A stretch of DNA of 7,807 bases from Eubacterium sp. (GCA_029059925.1 JAIDVA010000272.1:1-7807); one strand, 5' to 3'. Shown: positions 1 to 6,456, numbered from the stretch's first letter. The notes: generated by a model from the letters alone, not told the origin. Program-made: numbers and translations.

Positions 1-29
1 TTTTAAAACTATAATAAGTTTCTTACTAT

Positions 30-278
30 TTATATAAAAAATATACACGCTATAACAATATCAATCACAAACATAACAAGTGAAATTGTACCGAGGATAT
101 AGGTTGTTTTAATTTTCTTCTGACACTCTTCATTAAGCACAACACCCTTGCTTCTGAAAACCAATCCCACAACCATACCCATAATGGCAAATGCAGGCCA
201 TACACCGAGTGTGCACACCCCGATGATTGCCATAATCATTGCAAATTTTGAAAGCTTTAATACCACATCATTATTCAT
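30..278 (-). CDS. Small two-helix membrane protein, function unknown
   Basis: This 82-aa protein is mostly hydrophobic. One long hydrophobic stretch spans about residues 11-41 and contains Pro28, so it could be one helix or a tight hairpin. A short polar loop with charged residues (RSKGVVLNEECQKKIK) follows, then a C-terminal helix at about 59-82. There is no signal peptide, catalytic motif or known domain that I recognise; the layout vaguely resembles small DUF4190-type proteins, but I would not assign it. I chose the ATG at 278. A GTG nine bases upstream (285-287) is in frame, but it lies inside AGGTG, which is itself a good ribosome binding site six bases before the ATG. The gene overlaps the end of the ECF S gene by 8 bases, so it is the last visible gene of the mreB-ECF operon and may be co-translated with it. 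A role as a transporter accessory is only inferred from position. Confidence 0.7.
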   Translation of the reverse strand: MNNDVVLKLSKFAMIMAIIGVCTLGVWPAFAIMGMVVGLVFRSKGVVLNEECQKKIKTTYILGTISLVMFVIDIVIACIFFI

Positions 279-960
279 AAGCAACACCTATACCATATTT
301 TGTCTGAATTCTATCTATCATTTTTATAAACTGCTCTCCAAAGAAAAACAATACCACTGCTGTTGTAATGCCGAATACAAAATTGAACAGTGCACCGGCA
401 CCATAAACAGCAAGCACCGAATGAATATTAAAATCACCCGCAAGCATAAGGACCGAGGAAAAATCAACCACTGCACTGTAAAGCAAAAAGGTCAGAACAA
501 AGCCTACAAGTGCAAGGCTTATCTTATCTGCTTTCAGCCTTTTGAATAGGATTCCCGCTATAAAACCGACAAGACCAAGTGCCACCATCTGAAATGGAGT
601 CCACATTCCCTGTCCGAAAATAAAGTTTGAAATGAATGCTGAAAAAGCACCGACAAGGTATCCCCTTTTCGCACCAAGGCACACGCCGCTTACTATAACA
701 ACTGCACCAATCGGCTTAACCTGCGGTATAAGATAAAACACTGCGCGTGACACAACTGCAATTGCGATTAGGCTTGCAAGCAATGAAAGCTCACGGGCAT
801 CAGGCTTGTTGTTCTCGAACGAAAAAAAGAACGGCAGCATTGAAAGGATAAGCACCGCTATACTGATAAGATAATAGCTTGAGCTGTCAGAAAGCAGCTG
901 CCACACAATGATACCAATAAGACAAAGAAACACGCATATCAACTCAAAAACCTTTTTCAT
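271..960 (-). CDS. ECF transporter S component (substrate-binding membrane protein)
   Basis: This is the substrate-specific integral membrane subunit of an energy-coupling factor importer, which captures a vitamin-like solute and delivers it with the T and A subunits. The 229-aa protein has two N-terminal hydrophobic segments (about 5-23 and 29-47), a charged linker (about 49-57), then a core of about six segments up to residue 208. In the first core helix A62-S-L-I-A66 fits the AxxxA motif that S components use to contact EcfT. The family is supported by the segment around residues 80-140 (PQVKPIG, the LGAKRGYLVGA loop, FGQGMWTPFQM) and above all by the two neighbours. The ATG at 958-960 overlaps the ATPase stop as ATGA and has GGAGGA six bases upstream, so translation is coupled. 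The substrate is unassigned; corrinoids are one candidate from my memory of similar operons in Clostridia, but no B12 riboswitch or B12 gene is visible. The N-terminal pair of helices is extra compared with a minimal six-helix S component. Confidence 0.85.
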   Translation of the reverse strand: MKKVFELICVFLCLIGIIVWQLLSDSSSYYLISIAVLILSMLPFFFSFENNKPDARELSLLASLIAIAVVSRAVFYLIPQVKPIGAVVIVSGVCLGAKRGYLVGAFSAFISNFIFGQGMWTPFQMVALGLVGFIAGILFKRLKADKISLALVGFVLTFLLYSAVVDFSSVLMLAGDFNIHSVLAVYGAGALFNFVFGITTAVVLFFFGEQFIKMIDRIQTKYGIGVAYE

Positions 961-2417
961 AACAAGTCCTCCGTTGATACTGCACTGTCAAGATAAGACC
1001 TTGTAATGCGTCTGATCTGTGTTGTGTAATAATTCAAATTACTTAAAACATAACGTCTTTCCCCTGAAAGGGTAATGATGCCATCTGACAAAAACAATAC
1101 ATAATCAGAAATATCACCGACAAAATCCAAATCGTGAGATACAATGATAACCGTTTTACCCTGCTTTGAAAGTTCTTTTAAATACGCAGCAAGCTCTTTT
1201 TTCGCAAAGCTGTCAAGCGCCTTTGACGGTTCGTCAAGCAATAATATATCAAATTCTGTTTGTGATAAGATTGCAAGTGCAAGCCTTTGCATCTGCCCGC
1301 CGCTGAGGTCATATGGATGATGTGACATAAAATCATCAAGGTCAAATGCTTTTGCCGTATCACAGCTTATTTCTTCACTGACAGTGTCTTTTGTAAACAA
1401 ATACTGAGGATTCTGTGGCATATAGGCAACTTTACCGCAGGTCTTAACCTTACCGCTGTATGGCTTTTTTATGCCTGCAATTATTTTTAAAAGCGTAGTC
1501 TTGCCCGAGCCGTTTGCACCAATGATGGAGTGAATTTTACCACTGTATGCTTCAAAGGAAAGCCGTGACAAAATATCCCTTTCATTTTTGCCATAAGCAA
1601 AGGTTACATTTTTCAGCTTAACAGATGTATCACTGCTTATGATATTTTCCGATGGTTTTTCCTTTAACACAGCGGCACAGGGAATTGCAGCCTTAACAGT
1701 AAGCGGCCTTTCATCAAAAAGTGATGTATAAACAGGCAAATAACCAAGTGCCTTATCTGTATTTTTCAAAACATCAGGGGTATTATTCAAAACAATGCTC
1801 CCCTGCTCCATAATAACAAGTCTGTCGCAAAAATCAACTAAGCCTTCAGCCGTATGAGAGGATAGGATAACCGTAACTCCAAGTTCCTCGTTAACACGTT
1901 TTAAAAGGCTGATAATCTGCGCCGTCGCCTTGGGATCGAGCTGAGCAAGCGGTTCATCCAGTATAAGTGCATCTGCATCAAAAATCATTGCCGCTGCAAT
2001 TGCTGTAACTGCACGCTCACCGCCCGAAAGCGCACACAGCTTTTCATCAAGCTTATCAGACAGGTTGAAGAAAGAGGATACCTCACCGATTTTAAGTGCA
2101 ATGGCATCATTCTTCATTTTCATATTTTCAAGTGCAAAGGCAAGCTCGCCCCTTACATTCTCTGCAACAAAGGACACATCCGGATTCTGCGCAACAAAGG
2201 CAGTCTGCATAGAATTGTTAATGATATTCCCCGTTCTCTTTCCAAACGGCGACAATTCCTTTTTAAGCAGTCGGAGAAGCGTTGATTTGCCGCTGCCTGT
2301 TCTTCCCATTAAGAGTACAAATTCACCCTTATTTATCTCAAGATTAACACCATTCAAAGCTTCTGATTTGCACTTGGGATATGCAAAGCTTAAATCTTCT
2401 GTTTTAAATAAAACCAT
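957..2417 (-). CDS. ecfA: ECF transporter ATPase with two fused ABC cassettes
   Basis: This 486-aa cytoplasmic protein is the A-A' motor of the ECF transporter; ATP hydrolysis drives import through EcfT and the S component. Two complete nucleotide-binding domains are fused. Domain 1 has Walker A GRTGSGKST (38-46), Q-loop Q77, signature LSGGE (130-134), Walker B LILDEP (151-156) and switch His188. Domain 2 has Walker A GANGSGKTT (300-308), Q-loop Q335, signature LSGGQ (371-375), Walker B ILLLDEP (391-397) and switch His428. All catalytic elements are intact in both halves, so both sites may be active. A linker of roughly 50 residues (about 215-265) joins them. The ATG at 2415-2417 has GGAGGA six bases upstream and lies inside the end of ecfT (28-base overlap). 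The 3' end overlaps the S gene by 4 bases. Dedicated (group I) ECF systems often encode the pair as two genes; the fused form is also known. Confidence 0.95.
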   Translation of the reverse strand: MVLFKTEDLSFAYPKCKSEALNGVNLEINKGEFVLLMGRTGSGKSTLLRLLKKELSPFGKRTGNIINNSMQTAFVAQNPDVSFVAENVRGELAFALENMKMKNDAIALKIGEVSSFFNLSDKLDEKLCALSGGERAVTAIAAAMIFDADALILDEPLAQLDPKATAQIISLLKRVNEELGVTVILSSHTAEGLVDFCDRLVIMEQGSIVLNNTPDVLKNTDKALGYLPVYTSLFDERPLTVKAAIPCAAVLKEKPSENIISSDTSVKLKNVTFAYGKNERDILSRLSFEAYSGKIHSIIGANGSGKTTLLKIIAGIKKPYSGKVKTCGKVAYMPQNPQYLFTKDTVSEEISCDTAKAFDLDDFMSHHPYDLSGGQMQRLALAILSQTEFDILLLDEPSKALDSFAKKELAAYLKELSKQGKTVIIVSHDLDFVGDISDYVLFLSDGIITLSGERRYVLSNLNYYTTQIRRITRSYLDSAVSTEDLL

Positions 2418-3244
2418 CTCATATCCTCCGACAAATCAACTATCAATGGCAAAAACGAAAAAAGTGTAAAGAGCACGATTGATATAACAGATATATTATC
2501 TATTCTAATTACAGGTTCAAAAATAAATACCATTTTGCCGAGTGCCTTCATCACACAAAGCACTGCAAAAGCGATAAACTCGGCTGCAATGCACACACCG
2601 TCACAAATCGAAAAGCTGTATTTTGAATAGCTTGTCCTGCCCCTGCCAAAGCCACGCGCCTTCATTGAGTCAGATACTTCAATGCTTTGCTCAAGCGTAA
2701 GTGAAAGGAGTGCCAAAAAGCTTTTGATACTGCGTTTTAATTTACTTTTTTCATCATCAAGCAATAATCTTGCGTCATTAATCTCTGAAGCATTTTTCCT
2801 CAGTCTGGGTATAAATGCAAGCACCATAGAAAATACAAGTGATGAATTTGGTGCAAATTTACCGAACACAGCTAAAAATCTTTCAGCTGTTACGACCTGA
2901 GAATAGCAGGAAAACCACATAATCAGCGAAGATATCATGACACTCTGACAAAAGCCGTAAAAAAAACCCTCAAACGTAAAGTTCATATCAAAGGCTGTAA
3001 ACAAAACCGTCATGCCATAATGTGTAAAAAGCATATTAAAAACAGTAACAAGCAACATGAGAGGCACAATAAACTTAATAAAATAAAACATTGCACGCTT
3101 GCCCTCAAGCTTGAATTTGTAACACAATGCCGACACAAAGCTTATTGCCAAATAAACAGGATTGAATAAAACCAGTGTAAGCAGTGTAATCAACACAAAA
3201 AACAAGAAGGTAACCCTTGGATTGAATTTAGAAAATCTATCCAC
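2390..3244 (-). CDS. ecfT: ECF transporter transmembrane scaffold EcfT
   Basis: This 284-aa membrane protein couples the ATPase to the S component. Hydrophobic segments lie at about 11-27, 29-43, 53-72, 98-113 and 219-234, with a last one at about 250-270. The long cytoplasmic region (about 140-210) carries the two EcfT coupling motifs of Ala-Arg-X type: A158-R159-L160 in an INDARLLLDD context and A196-R197-G198 in SDSMKARGFG. In solved ECF complexes these arginines contact the grooves of the two ATPase domains. The N-terminal FNPRVTF fits the start of the family (usually HPRxK). The start is a GTG at 3242-3244 with GGGAGGT six bases upstream; no nearby ATG fits better. The gene begins 35 bases after the mreB-family stop with no hairpin between, so it is likely in the same transcript. 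Its end overlaps the ATPase gene by 28 bases, unusually long for this operon. Confidence 0.92.
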   Translation of the reverse strand: MDRFSKFNPRVTFLFFVLITLLTLVLFNPVYLAISFVSALCYKFKLEGKRAMFYFIKFIVPLMLLVTVFNMLFTHYGMTVLFTAFDMNFTFEGFFYGFCQSVMISSLIMWFSCYSQVVTAERFLAVFGKFAPNSSLVFSMVLAFIPRLRKNASEINDARLLLDDEKSKLKRSIKSFLALLSLTLEQSIEVSDSMKARGFGRGRTSYSKYSFSICDGVCIAAEFIAFAVLCVMKALGKMVFIFEPVIRIDNISVISIVLFTLFSFLPLIVDLSEDMRWFYLKQKI

Positions 3245-3279
3245 AAAACTACCTCCCTGAAACTAAAATGGATATTTAA

Positions 3280-4308
3280 TTATCTTGTTCTTACCTCTTC
3301 CCTCGTTTTGAAGGAATAGCCATACTGATCAAGAATACTCATTTTTTTAAGTGCAAGCTCACAGCCCTTTGATACGCAAAGATTAGGATTAACAGGAACA
3401 ATAACATCCAGTGCAAGCTCCCTGCTTATGAGTGCATCCATACCATAAAGCTGTGACATACCGCCTGTTAAAATAATTCCGCTGTTCGTGATATCGGCAA
3501 CAAGCTGCGGTGATGTACGCTCAAAAAGAGCCTTTGCTGCAGCAGTAATACTCTCAAGCTGCGGCTTCAGGCATTCGCATATTTCATTGCCGCTAATCTC
3601 AACAGTCATAGGCAGACCTGTTGTACTGTTCCTGCCCTTAGCAGTCATTGTAACATCTGTATCACGCGGTCTTGCACAGCCAATATTTATTTTAATATCC
3701 TCTGCAGTTCTTATACCGACAAGAAGACCATATGTCTCACGAAGATAACGGACAATTGCCTCATCAAAAGAATCACCTGCAATCTTGATTGTCTCAATCT
3801 GACTCATTGAACCCTGGCTTATAACCGCCATATCAGTAGTACCGGCACCAATATTGATAACAAAAACTCCGCTTGGATTAATAGGATCAATACCGGCACC
3901 AAAGGCTGAACAAAGCGGCTCCTCAATCAGACAAACAGACCTTGCACCTGCTGCAATCAGAACAGATACAAGTGTTCTTTTTTCAACATCAGTACTCATC
4001 GACGAAACAGACGCAACAACTCTCGGCTTAAAAATCGTCTTTTTCAGCACCTTATTCATAAAATAGCGAACCATCTGGCAGGCAAGTGAATAATTGCTTA
4101 CAGCACCATTCATAATAGGCTGAATAACACTGATGCCATTGGGCTCTCTGCCCTGCAGATAATACGCTCTTTTGCCGGCATAAAGTATTTTTTCACTTTG
4201 GGTATCATATGCAATATATGACGGCTCTTCGAGTACAACACCCTTGCCTACAACAGAAATTGTAATTGCACTTGTTCCCAAATCTATTCCCAAATCATAA
4301 CCGAACAT
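3280..4308 (-). CDS. mreB: Divergent MreB-family bacterial actin
   Basis: The protein (342 aa, normal for MreB/Mbl) has the actin-fold ATP motifs in order: phosphate-1 GIDLGTS (7-13), the GKGVVLEEPS segment (21-30), the helix region VEKRTLV (108-114), connect-1 IEEPLCSAFGAG (128-139), phosphate-2 INIGAGTTD (151-159), GGDxFDEAI-like IAGDSFDEAI (176-185), and adenosine motif ILTGGMS (279-285). MreB filaments under the membrane direct the cell-wall elongation machinery in rod-shaped bacteria. The protein is clearly divergent: phosphate-2 reads NIGAGTTD instead of the usual DIGGGTTE, phosphate-1 lacks the TANT context, and CVPSGVTEVE has become SVSSMSTDVE. It may be an MreB/Mbl/MreBH-type paralogue with altered ATPase. 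No mreC or mreD is adjacent. The ATG at 4306-4308 has AGGA eight bases upstream. It is the first gene of the operon with the ECF transporter. Confidence 0.93.
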   Translation of the reverse strand: MFGYDLGIDLGTSAITISVVGKGVVLEEPSYIAYDTQSEKILYAGKRAYYLQGREPNGISVIQPIMNGAVSNYSLACQMVRYFMNKVLKKTIFKPRVVASVSSMSTDVEKRTLVSVLIAAGARSVCLIEEPLCSAFGAGIDPINPSGVFVINIGAGTTDMAVISQGSMSQIETIKIAGDSFDEAIVRYLRETYGLLVGIRTAEDIKINIGCARPRDTDVTMTAKGRNSTTGLPMTVEISGNEICECLKPQLESITAAAKALFERTSPQLVADITNSGIILTGGMSQLYGMDALISRELALDVIVPVNPNLCVSKGCELALKKMSILDQYGYSFKTREEVRTR

Positions 4309-4340
4309 AAAAACATTCCTTAAATTAAATCTTATAAAAT

Positions 4341-4369
4341 ATGTTACTTTAAAAACAGTACAATGTCAA
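4341..4369 (-). promoter_or_regulatory. Sigma-A type promoter for the mreB-ECF operon
   Basis: On the minus strand a perfect -35 box TTGACA (4364-4369) is followed after exactly 17 bases by TAACAT (4341-4346), a 4/6 match to TATAAT. Transcription would start near 4334, leaving a leader of about 26 bases before the mreB ATG. That is too short for a riboswitch, so the downstream transporter genes have no visible leader control. Confidence 0.65.
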
Positions 4370-4395
4370 GAAATAAGATGTTAAATATTATAATA

Positions 4396-4596
4396 TAAAT
4401 TATTGTTTATATTAGTAAGCATTGGTCAAACAATCGTAGGGAACGATGCCCACATCGTTCTGCGGTGCGATGAAGGCATCGCACCCTACAAAAGTGTAGA
4501 TTACGCGGTTCGTAGGGGCGCACACTGTGCGCCCGCCAACATTATCGTTGTGCCAACGAGCGAACGATGTTCGCCCCTACGATAAACAATAATTTA
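4396..4596. repeat. MITE-like cluster of six hairpins within terminal inverted repeats
   Basis: A perfect 15-bp inverted repeat bounds the element: taaattattgtttat at 4396-4410 and its reverse complement at 4582-4596. Both ends finish in TA, compatible with TA target-site use. Inside, tcgtaggg (4434-4441) and ccctacga (4575-4582) form a second inverted pair, and gtaggg/ccctac words recur at 4484-4489 and 4512-4517. Six adjacent hairpins follow: 4441-4460 (8-bp stem), 4464-4485 (9 bp), 4486-4499 (5 bp), 4516-4534 (8 bp, GGGCGCAC), 4545-4559 (6 bp) and 4560-4574 (6 bp). The core is much richer in GC than the flanks, which suggests an inserted element. No transposase is encoded. It fills most of the 350-base stretch without a gene between mreB and ptsH. 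Whether other copies exist in the genome cannot be seen here. Confidence 0.75.
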
Positions 4597-4604
4597 GTAC
4601 TGTA

Positions 4605-4637
4605 AAACAAAAAAGCACAGTATAAGCACTGTGCTTT
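4605..4637 (-). terminator. Rho-independent terminator of ptsH
   Basis: On the minus strand a perfect 10-bp stem, aaagcacagt (4637-4628) with actgtgcttt (4621-4612), closes a 6-base loop. It is followed by a T-rich run (4611-4605, TTTGTTTT-like). It lies 21 bases past the ptsH stop and separates ptsH from the repeat cluster and the mreB operon. Confidence 0.85.
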
Positions 4638-4658
4638 AAAATATGAGAAACAAATTAA

Positions 4659-4922
4659 TTATTCGGTAAAACCACTCTTTACTAATGATACAAGACCTTC
4701 AACAGCTGCCTCTTCATCTGAGCCGTCAGCAATGATGCGGATATCAGTGCCGCCCATAATGCCGAGTGAAAGCACACCTAAAAGGCTTTTAGCATTAACT
4801 CTTCTCTCTTCCTTTTCAACCCAAATTGAAGATTTGAATTCGTTTGCCTTCTGAATAAAGAAGGTAGCAGGACGAGCATGAAGACCAACCTGATTTTCAA
4901 CCTTTACATCTTTAACCAACAT
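4659..4922 (-). CDS. ptsH: HPr phosphocarrier protein of the PTS
   Basis: HPr accepts phosphate from enzyme I and PEP on His15 and passes it to sugar-specific EIIA proteins. In Firmicutes it is also phosphorylated on Ser46 by HPr kinase to act as the CcpA co-repressor. The protein is 87 aa, normal for HPr. The active-site motif is GLHARPAT with His15 and Arg17, and the regulatory site is NAKSLLG with Ser46. His15 separates it from Crh, which lacks it. The ATG at 4920-4922 has GAGAGGT-type binding sequence about 7-8 bases upstream. The gene stands alone, without ptsI, and has its own promoter and terminator, as is common in Clostridia. The presence of Ser46 implies a CcpA/HPr kinase system in this cell; a candidate target is the GH16 gene in this window. 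Confidence 0.96.
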   Translation of the reverse strand: MLVKDVKVENQVGLHARPATFFIQKANEFKSSIWVEKEERRVNAKSLLGVLSLGIMGGTDIRIIADGSDEEAAVEGLVSLVKSGFTE

Positions 4923-4993
4923 AACAATAACCTCTCATTCATTAAAAGTACTATATATTGTATAGAAATAACCTATATCTTTCTTCTTACCCT

Positions 4994-5021
4994 ATTATAT
5001 CACTAAAAAAGAATAGGTCAA
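4994..5021 (-). promoter_or_regulatory. Sigma-A type promoter for ptsH
   Basis: On the minus strand TTGACC (5016-5021, 5/6 match) is followed after 16 bases by a perfect TATAAT (4994-4999). The start would be near 4987, giving a leader of about 65 bases before the ptsH ATG. I see no hairpin or riboswitch motif in that leader. Confidence 0.7.
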
Positions 5022-5054
5022 CAACTTAAGGTCAACTTCGTTTGACTTGTTAAT
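5012..5054 (-). terminator. Possible weak terminator after trmD
   Basis: About 40 bases past the trmD stop, minus-strand sequence aacaagtcaa can pair with ttgac plus ttgtt, with a 6-base unpaired bulge between the two halves. A run ending in TTCTTTTTT follows about 8 bases later. The stem is short and interrupted, and it overlaps the ptsH -35 box, so read-through from rimM-trmD into ptsH is possible. Confidence 0.25.
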
Positions 5055-5090
5055 TCCAAACAAAATAATCATCAGTTATTTGTGCATTTT

Positions 5091-5834
5091 TCACATATTA
5101 CTTTGTTCTTTTTTGAGATTCGACAAAAACGCTTTATCCTTATCAGTAAGCTGAGCATTCTCAAGCATATCAGGTCTGCGCTTTAATGTTCTTTCAAGTG
5201 ATTTTTCACGGCGCCATTCATCAACCTTTGCATGATGACCTGAAAGCAGTACATCGGGAACAGTTCTGCCATTCCATTCGCTCGGATGTGTATACTGCGG
5301 ATATTCAAGCAAAGAATTAAAATGACTCTCCTCCTCAAAGCATTCATCATCACTGAGTACACCCGGCAGCATACGTGAAACAGAATCAGCAACAATCAAC
5401 GCAGGCAGCTCACCGCCGGTAAGCACAAAGTCACCTACTGATATCTCTTCCGGTTCAAGTGCCTCAATAACTCTCTCATCAATACCCTCATAGTGACCGC
5501 ACAGCAGTGCTATATTGTCGAGCTTTGCAAGCTCCTTAACTCTCTGCTGAGTTAAAGTTTTGCCTTGAGGTGTAAGATATATAAGATGCGGCTTTTCTCC
5601 GATTTCGTCACAAAGAGCACTGAAGCAATCATATATAGGCTGTGGAGTCATAACCATGCCCATACCGCCGCCATATGGTTTATCATCAACACGCCTGTGC
5701 TTATCCACTGTATAATTACGAATATCAATACAGTTAATTTCAACCTTACCTGCCTGTCTTGCCCTGCCTATAATCGACTCACTCATCACAGTATCACACA
5801 TCTGCGGGAAGAGTGTCAGTATATCAATCCTCAT
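5091..5834 (-). CDS. trmD: tRNA (guanine-37 N1)-methyltransferase TrmD
   Basis: TrmD transfers a methyl group from SAM to N1 of G37 next to the anticodon of tRNAs reading CNN and some other codons, preventing +1 frameshifts. With the ATG at 5834 the protein is 247 aa, normal for the family. It has the SPOUT trefoil-knot signatures: MRIDILTLFP at the N-terminus, DDKPYGGGMGMVM (50-62), GHYEGIDERV (113-122), SVGDFVLTGGELPA (132-145) and LLEYPQYTHP (175-184), with the C-terminal tRNA-binding helices after about 190. Arg154 lines up with the catalytic Arg154 of E. coli TrmD; the position of the general base Asp169 is a glutamate here. An in-frame TTG at 5837 is less likely, because AGGA sits seven bases before the ATG and family members begin MR/MK. 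The gene overlaps the end of rimM by 11 bases. Confidence 0.97.
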   Translation of the reverse strand: MRIDILTLFPQMCDTVMSESIIGRARQAGKVEINCIDIRNYTVDKHRRVDDKPYGGGMGMVMTPQPIYDCFSALCDEIGEKPHLIYLTPQGKTLTQQRVKELAKLDNIALLCGHYEGIDERVIEALEPEEISVGDFVLTGGELPALIVADSVSRMLPGVLSDDECFEEESHFNSLLEYPQYTHPSEWNGRTVPDVLLSGHHAKVDEWRREKSLERTLKRRPDMLENAQLTDKDKAFLSNLKKEQSNM

Positions 5835-6333
5835 CAAAAAGTCCTTTCATTCTCTTAATTCTTATAACCTGATATTCCGTGTTAATTTCCTTAACAATAT
5901 CAGGTGTTGCAGGGATAAGCGTATGCTTTCCCCATGATTCGGTATCATAAATATCACAGGAGCCGTAATTGAGCACATCCACAACCTTGCCATATTCTTC
6001 TTCGGTATCAACATCAACCACATAACAGCCGATAAGGTCTGCTATATAATTTGCATCCTCATCAATCTCAGCATCATCACGATTACAATAAAGCAATCCG
6101 CCCTTAAGCTCCTCAGCCTTTTCAATCGTATCAACACCCTCAAGTCTGATGATTGCCATGTTTTTCTGCGGACGCACAGACAGCACTTCAACAGCCCTTT
6201 GACCCTTAGCATCAAGATACAAGGTCTTAAACTGCTTTAAATAATCAATATCATCACACCATAATGTAAGCTTAAGCTCGCCTTTAATGCCGTGGGTATT
6301 ATTCAGCTTTCCTACTTCAAGATACTGTTTCAT
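5824..6333 (-). CDS. rimM: Ribosome maturation factor RimM
   Basis: RimM helps assemble the 30S head by binding ribosomal protein S19 during 16S rRNA processing. From the ATG at 6333 the protein is 169 aa, the usual length. The N-terminal RimM domain (about 3-85) opens with VGKLNNTHGIKGELKL; the C-terminal PRC-barrel (about 93-166) contains IADLIGCYVVD, the GKVVDVLNYGSCDIY segment and LIPATPDIVKEI. Two longer in-frame starts exist at 6354 and 6393. The 6393 ATG lies only about 5 bases past the predicted transcription start and would add 20 residues unlike the family. No candidate has a strong binding site; AAGGG sits 13 bases before the 6333 ATG. The 3' end overlaps trmD, whose binding site lies within the last rimM codons, so the two are translationally linked. 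Confidence 0.93.
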   Translation of the reverse strand: MKQYLEVGKLNNTHGIKGELKLTLWCDDIDYLKQFKTLYLDAKGQRAVEVLSVRPQKNMAIIRLEGVDTIEKAEELKGGLLYCNRDDAEIDEDANYIADLIGCYVVDVDTEEEYGKVVDVLNYGSCDIYDTESWGKHTLIPATPDIVKEINTEYQVIRIKRMKGLFDED

Positions 6334-6404
6334 ATAAATTACGCAGCCCTTCATTTCATCTTTTGGCGATGGGCAGTTTGAAACTCTATCCATTACCTAT
6401 GTGT

Positions 6405-6433
6405 ATTATATATTTTTTTTAATAATTAATCAA
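6405..6433 (-). promoter_or_regulatory. Sigma-A type promoter for rimM-trmD
   Basis: On the minus strand TTGATT (6428-6433, 4/6 match) is followed after 17 bases by a perfect TATAAT (6405-6410); the spacer contains an A-run. The start would fall near 6398. That leaves about 65 bases of leader for the 6333 ATG, and almost none for the 6393 ATG. Confidence 0.55.
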
Positions 6434-6456
6434 TAATAAAATACAGCTTACCTATA

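Noticed and set aside
1..29. Terminator after the small membrane protein at the left edge
   Set aside because: Only a 4-bp stem (taag/ctta) with a short AT-rich tail is visible; too weak to call and cut by the window edge.
148..549. Plus-strand open frame opposite the S component
   Set aside because: The opposite strand encodes a convincing membrane protein with coupled starts; this frame yields a cysteine- and histidine-rich low-complexity product.
2065..2469. Long plus-strand open frame opposite the ECF ATPase and EcfT
   Set aside because: It is antisense to two clear genes with intact motifs, and shows no binding site or recognisable domain.
4309..4340. Riboswitch in front of the mreB-ECF operon
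   Set aside because: The predicted leader is only about 26 bases and the 35-base gap before ecfT has no structure, so there is no room for an aptamer.
4403..4585. A 60-codon plus-strand open frame across the hairpin cluster
   Set aside because: It is made almost entirely of the palindromic units, has no binding site, and its product has no protein-like composition; it is a by-product of GC-rich repeats.
4396..4596. CRISPR array
   Set aside because: The hairpins differ from each other in sequence and length, there are no regularly spaced identical repeats, and no cas gene is present.
4659..4922. Crh, the catabolite-repression HPr-like protein
   Set aside because: The PTS histidine at position 15 is present in a full GLHARPA motif, so it is a phosphocarrier HPr.
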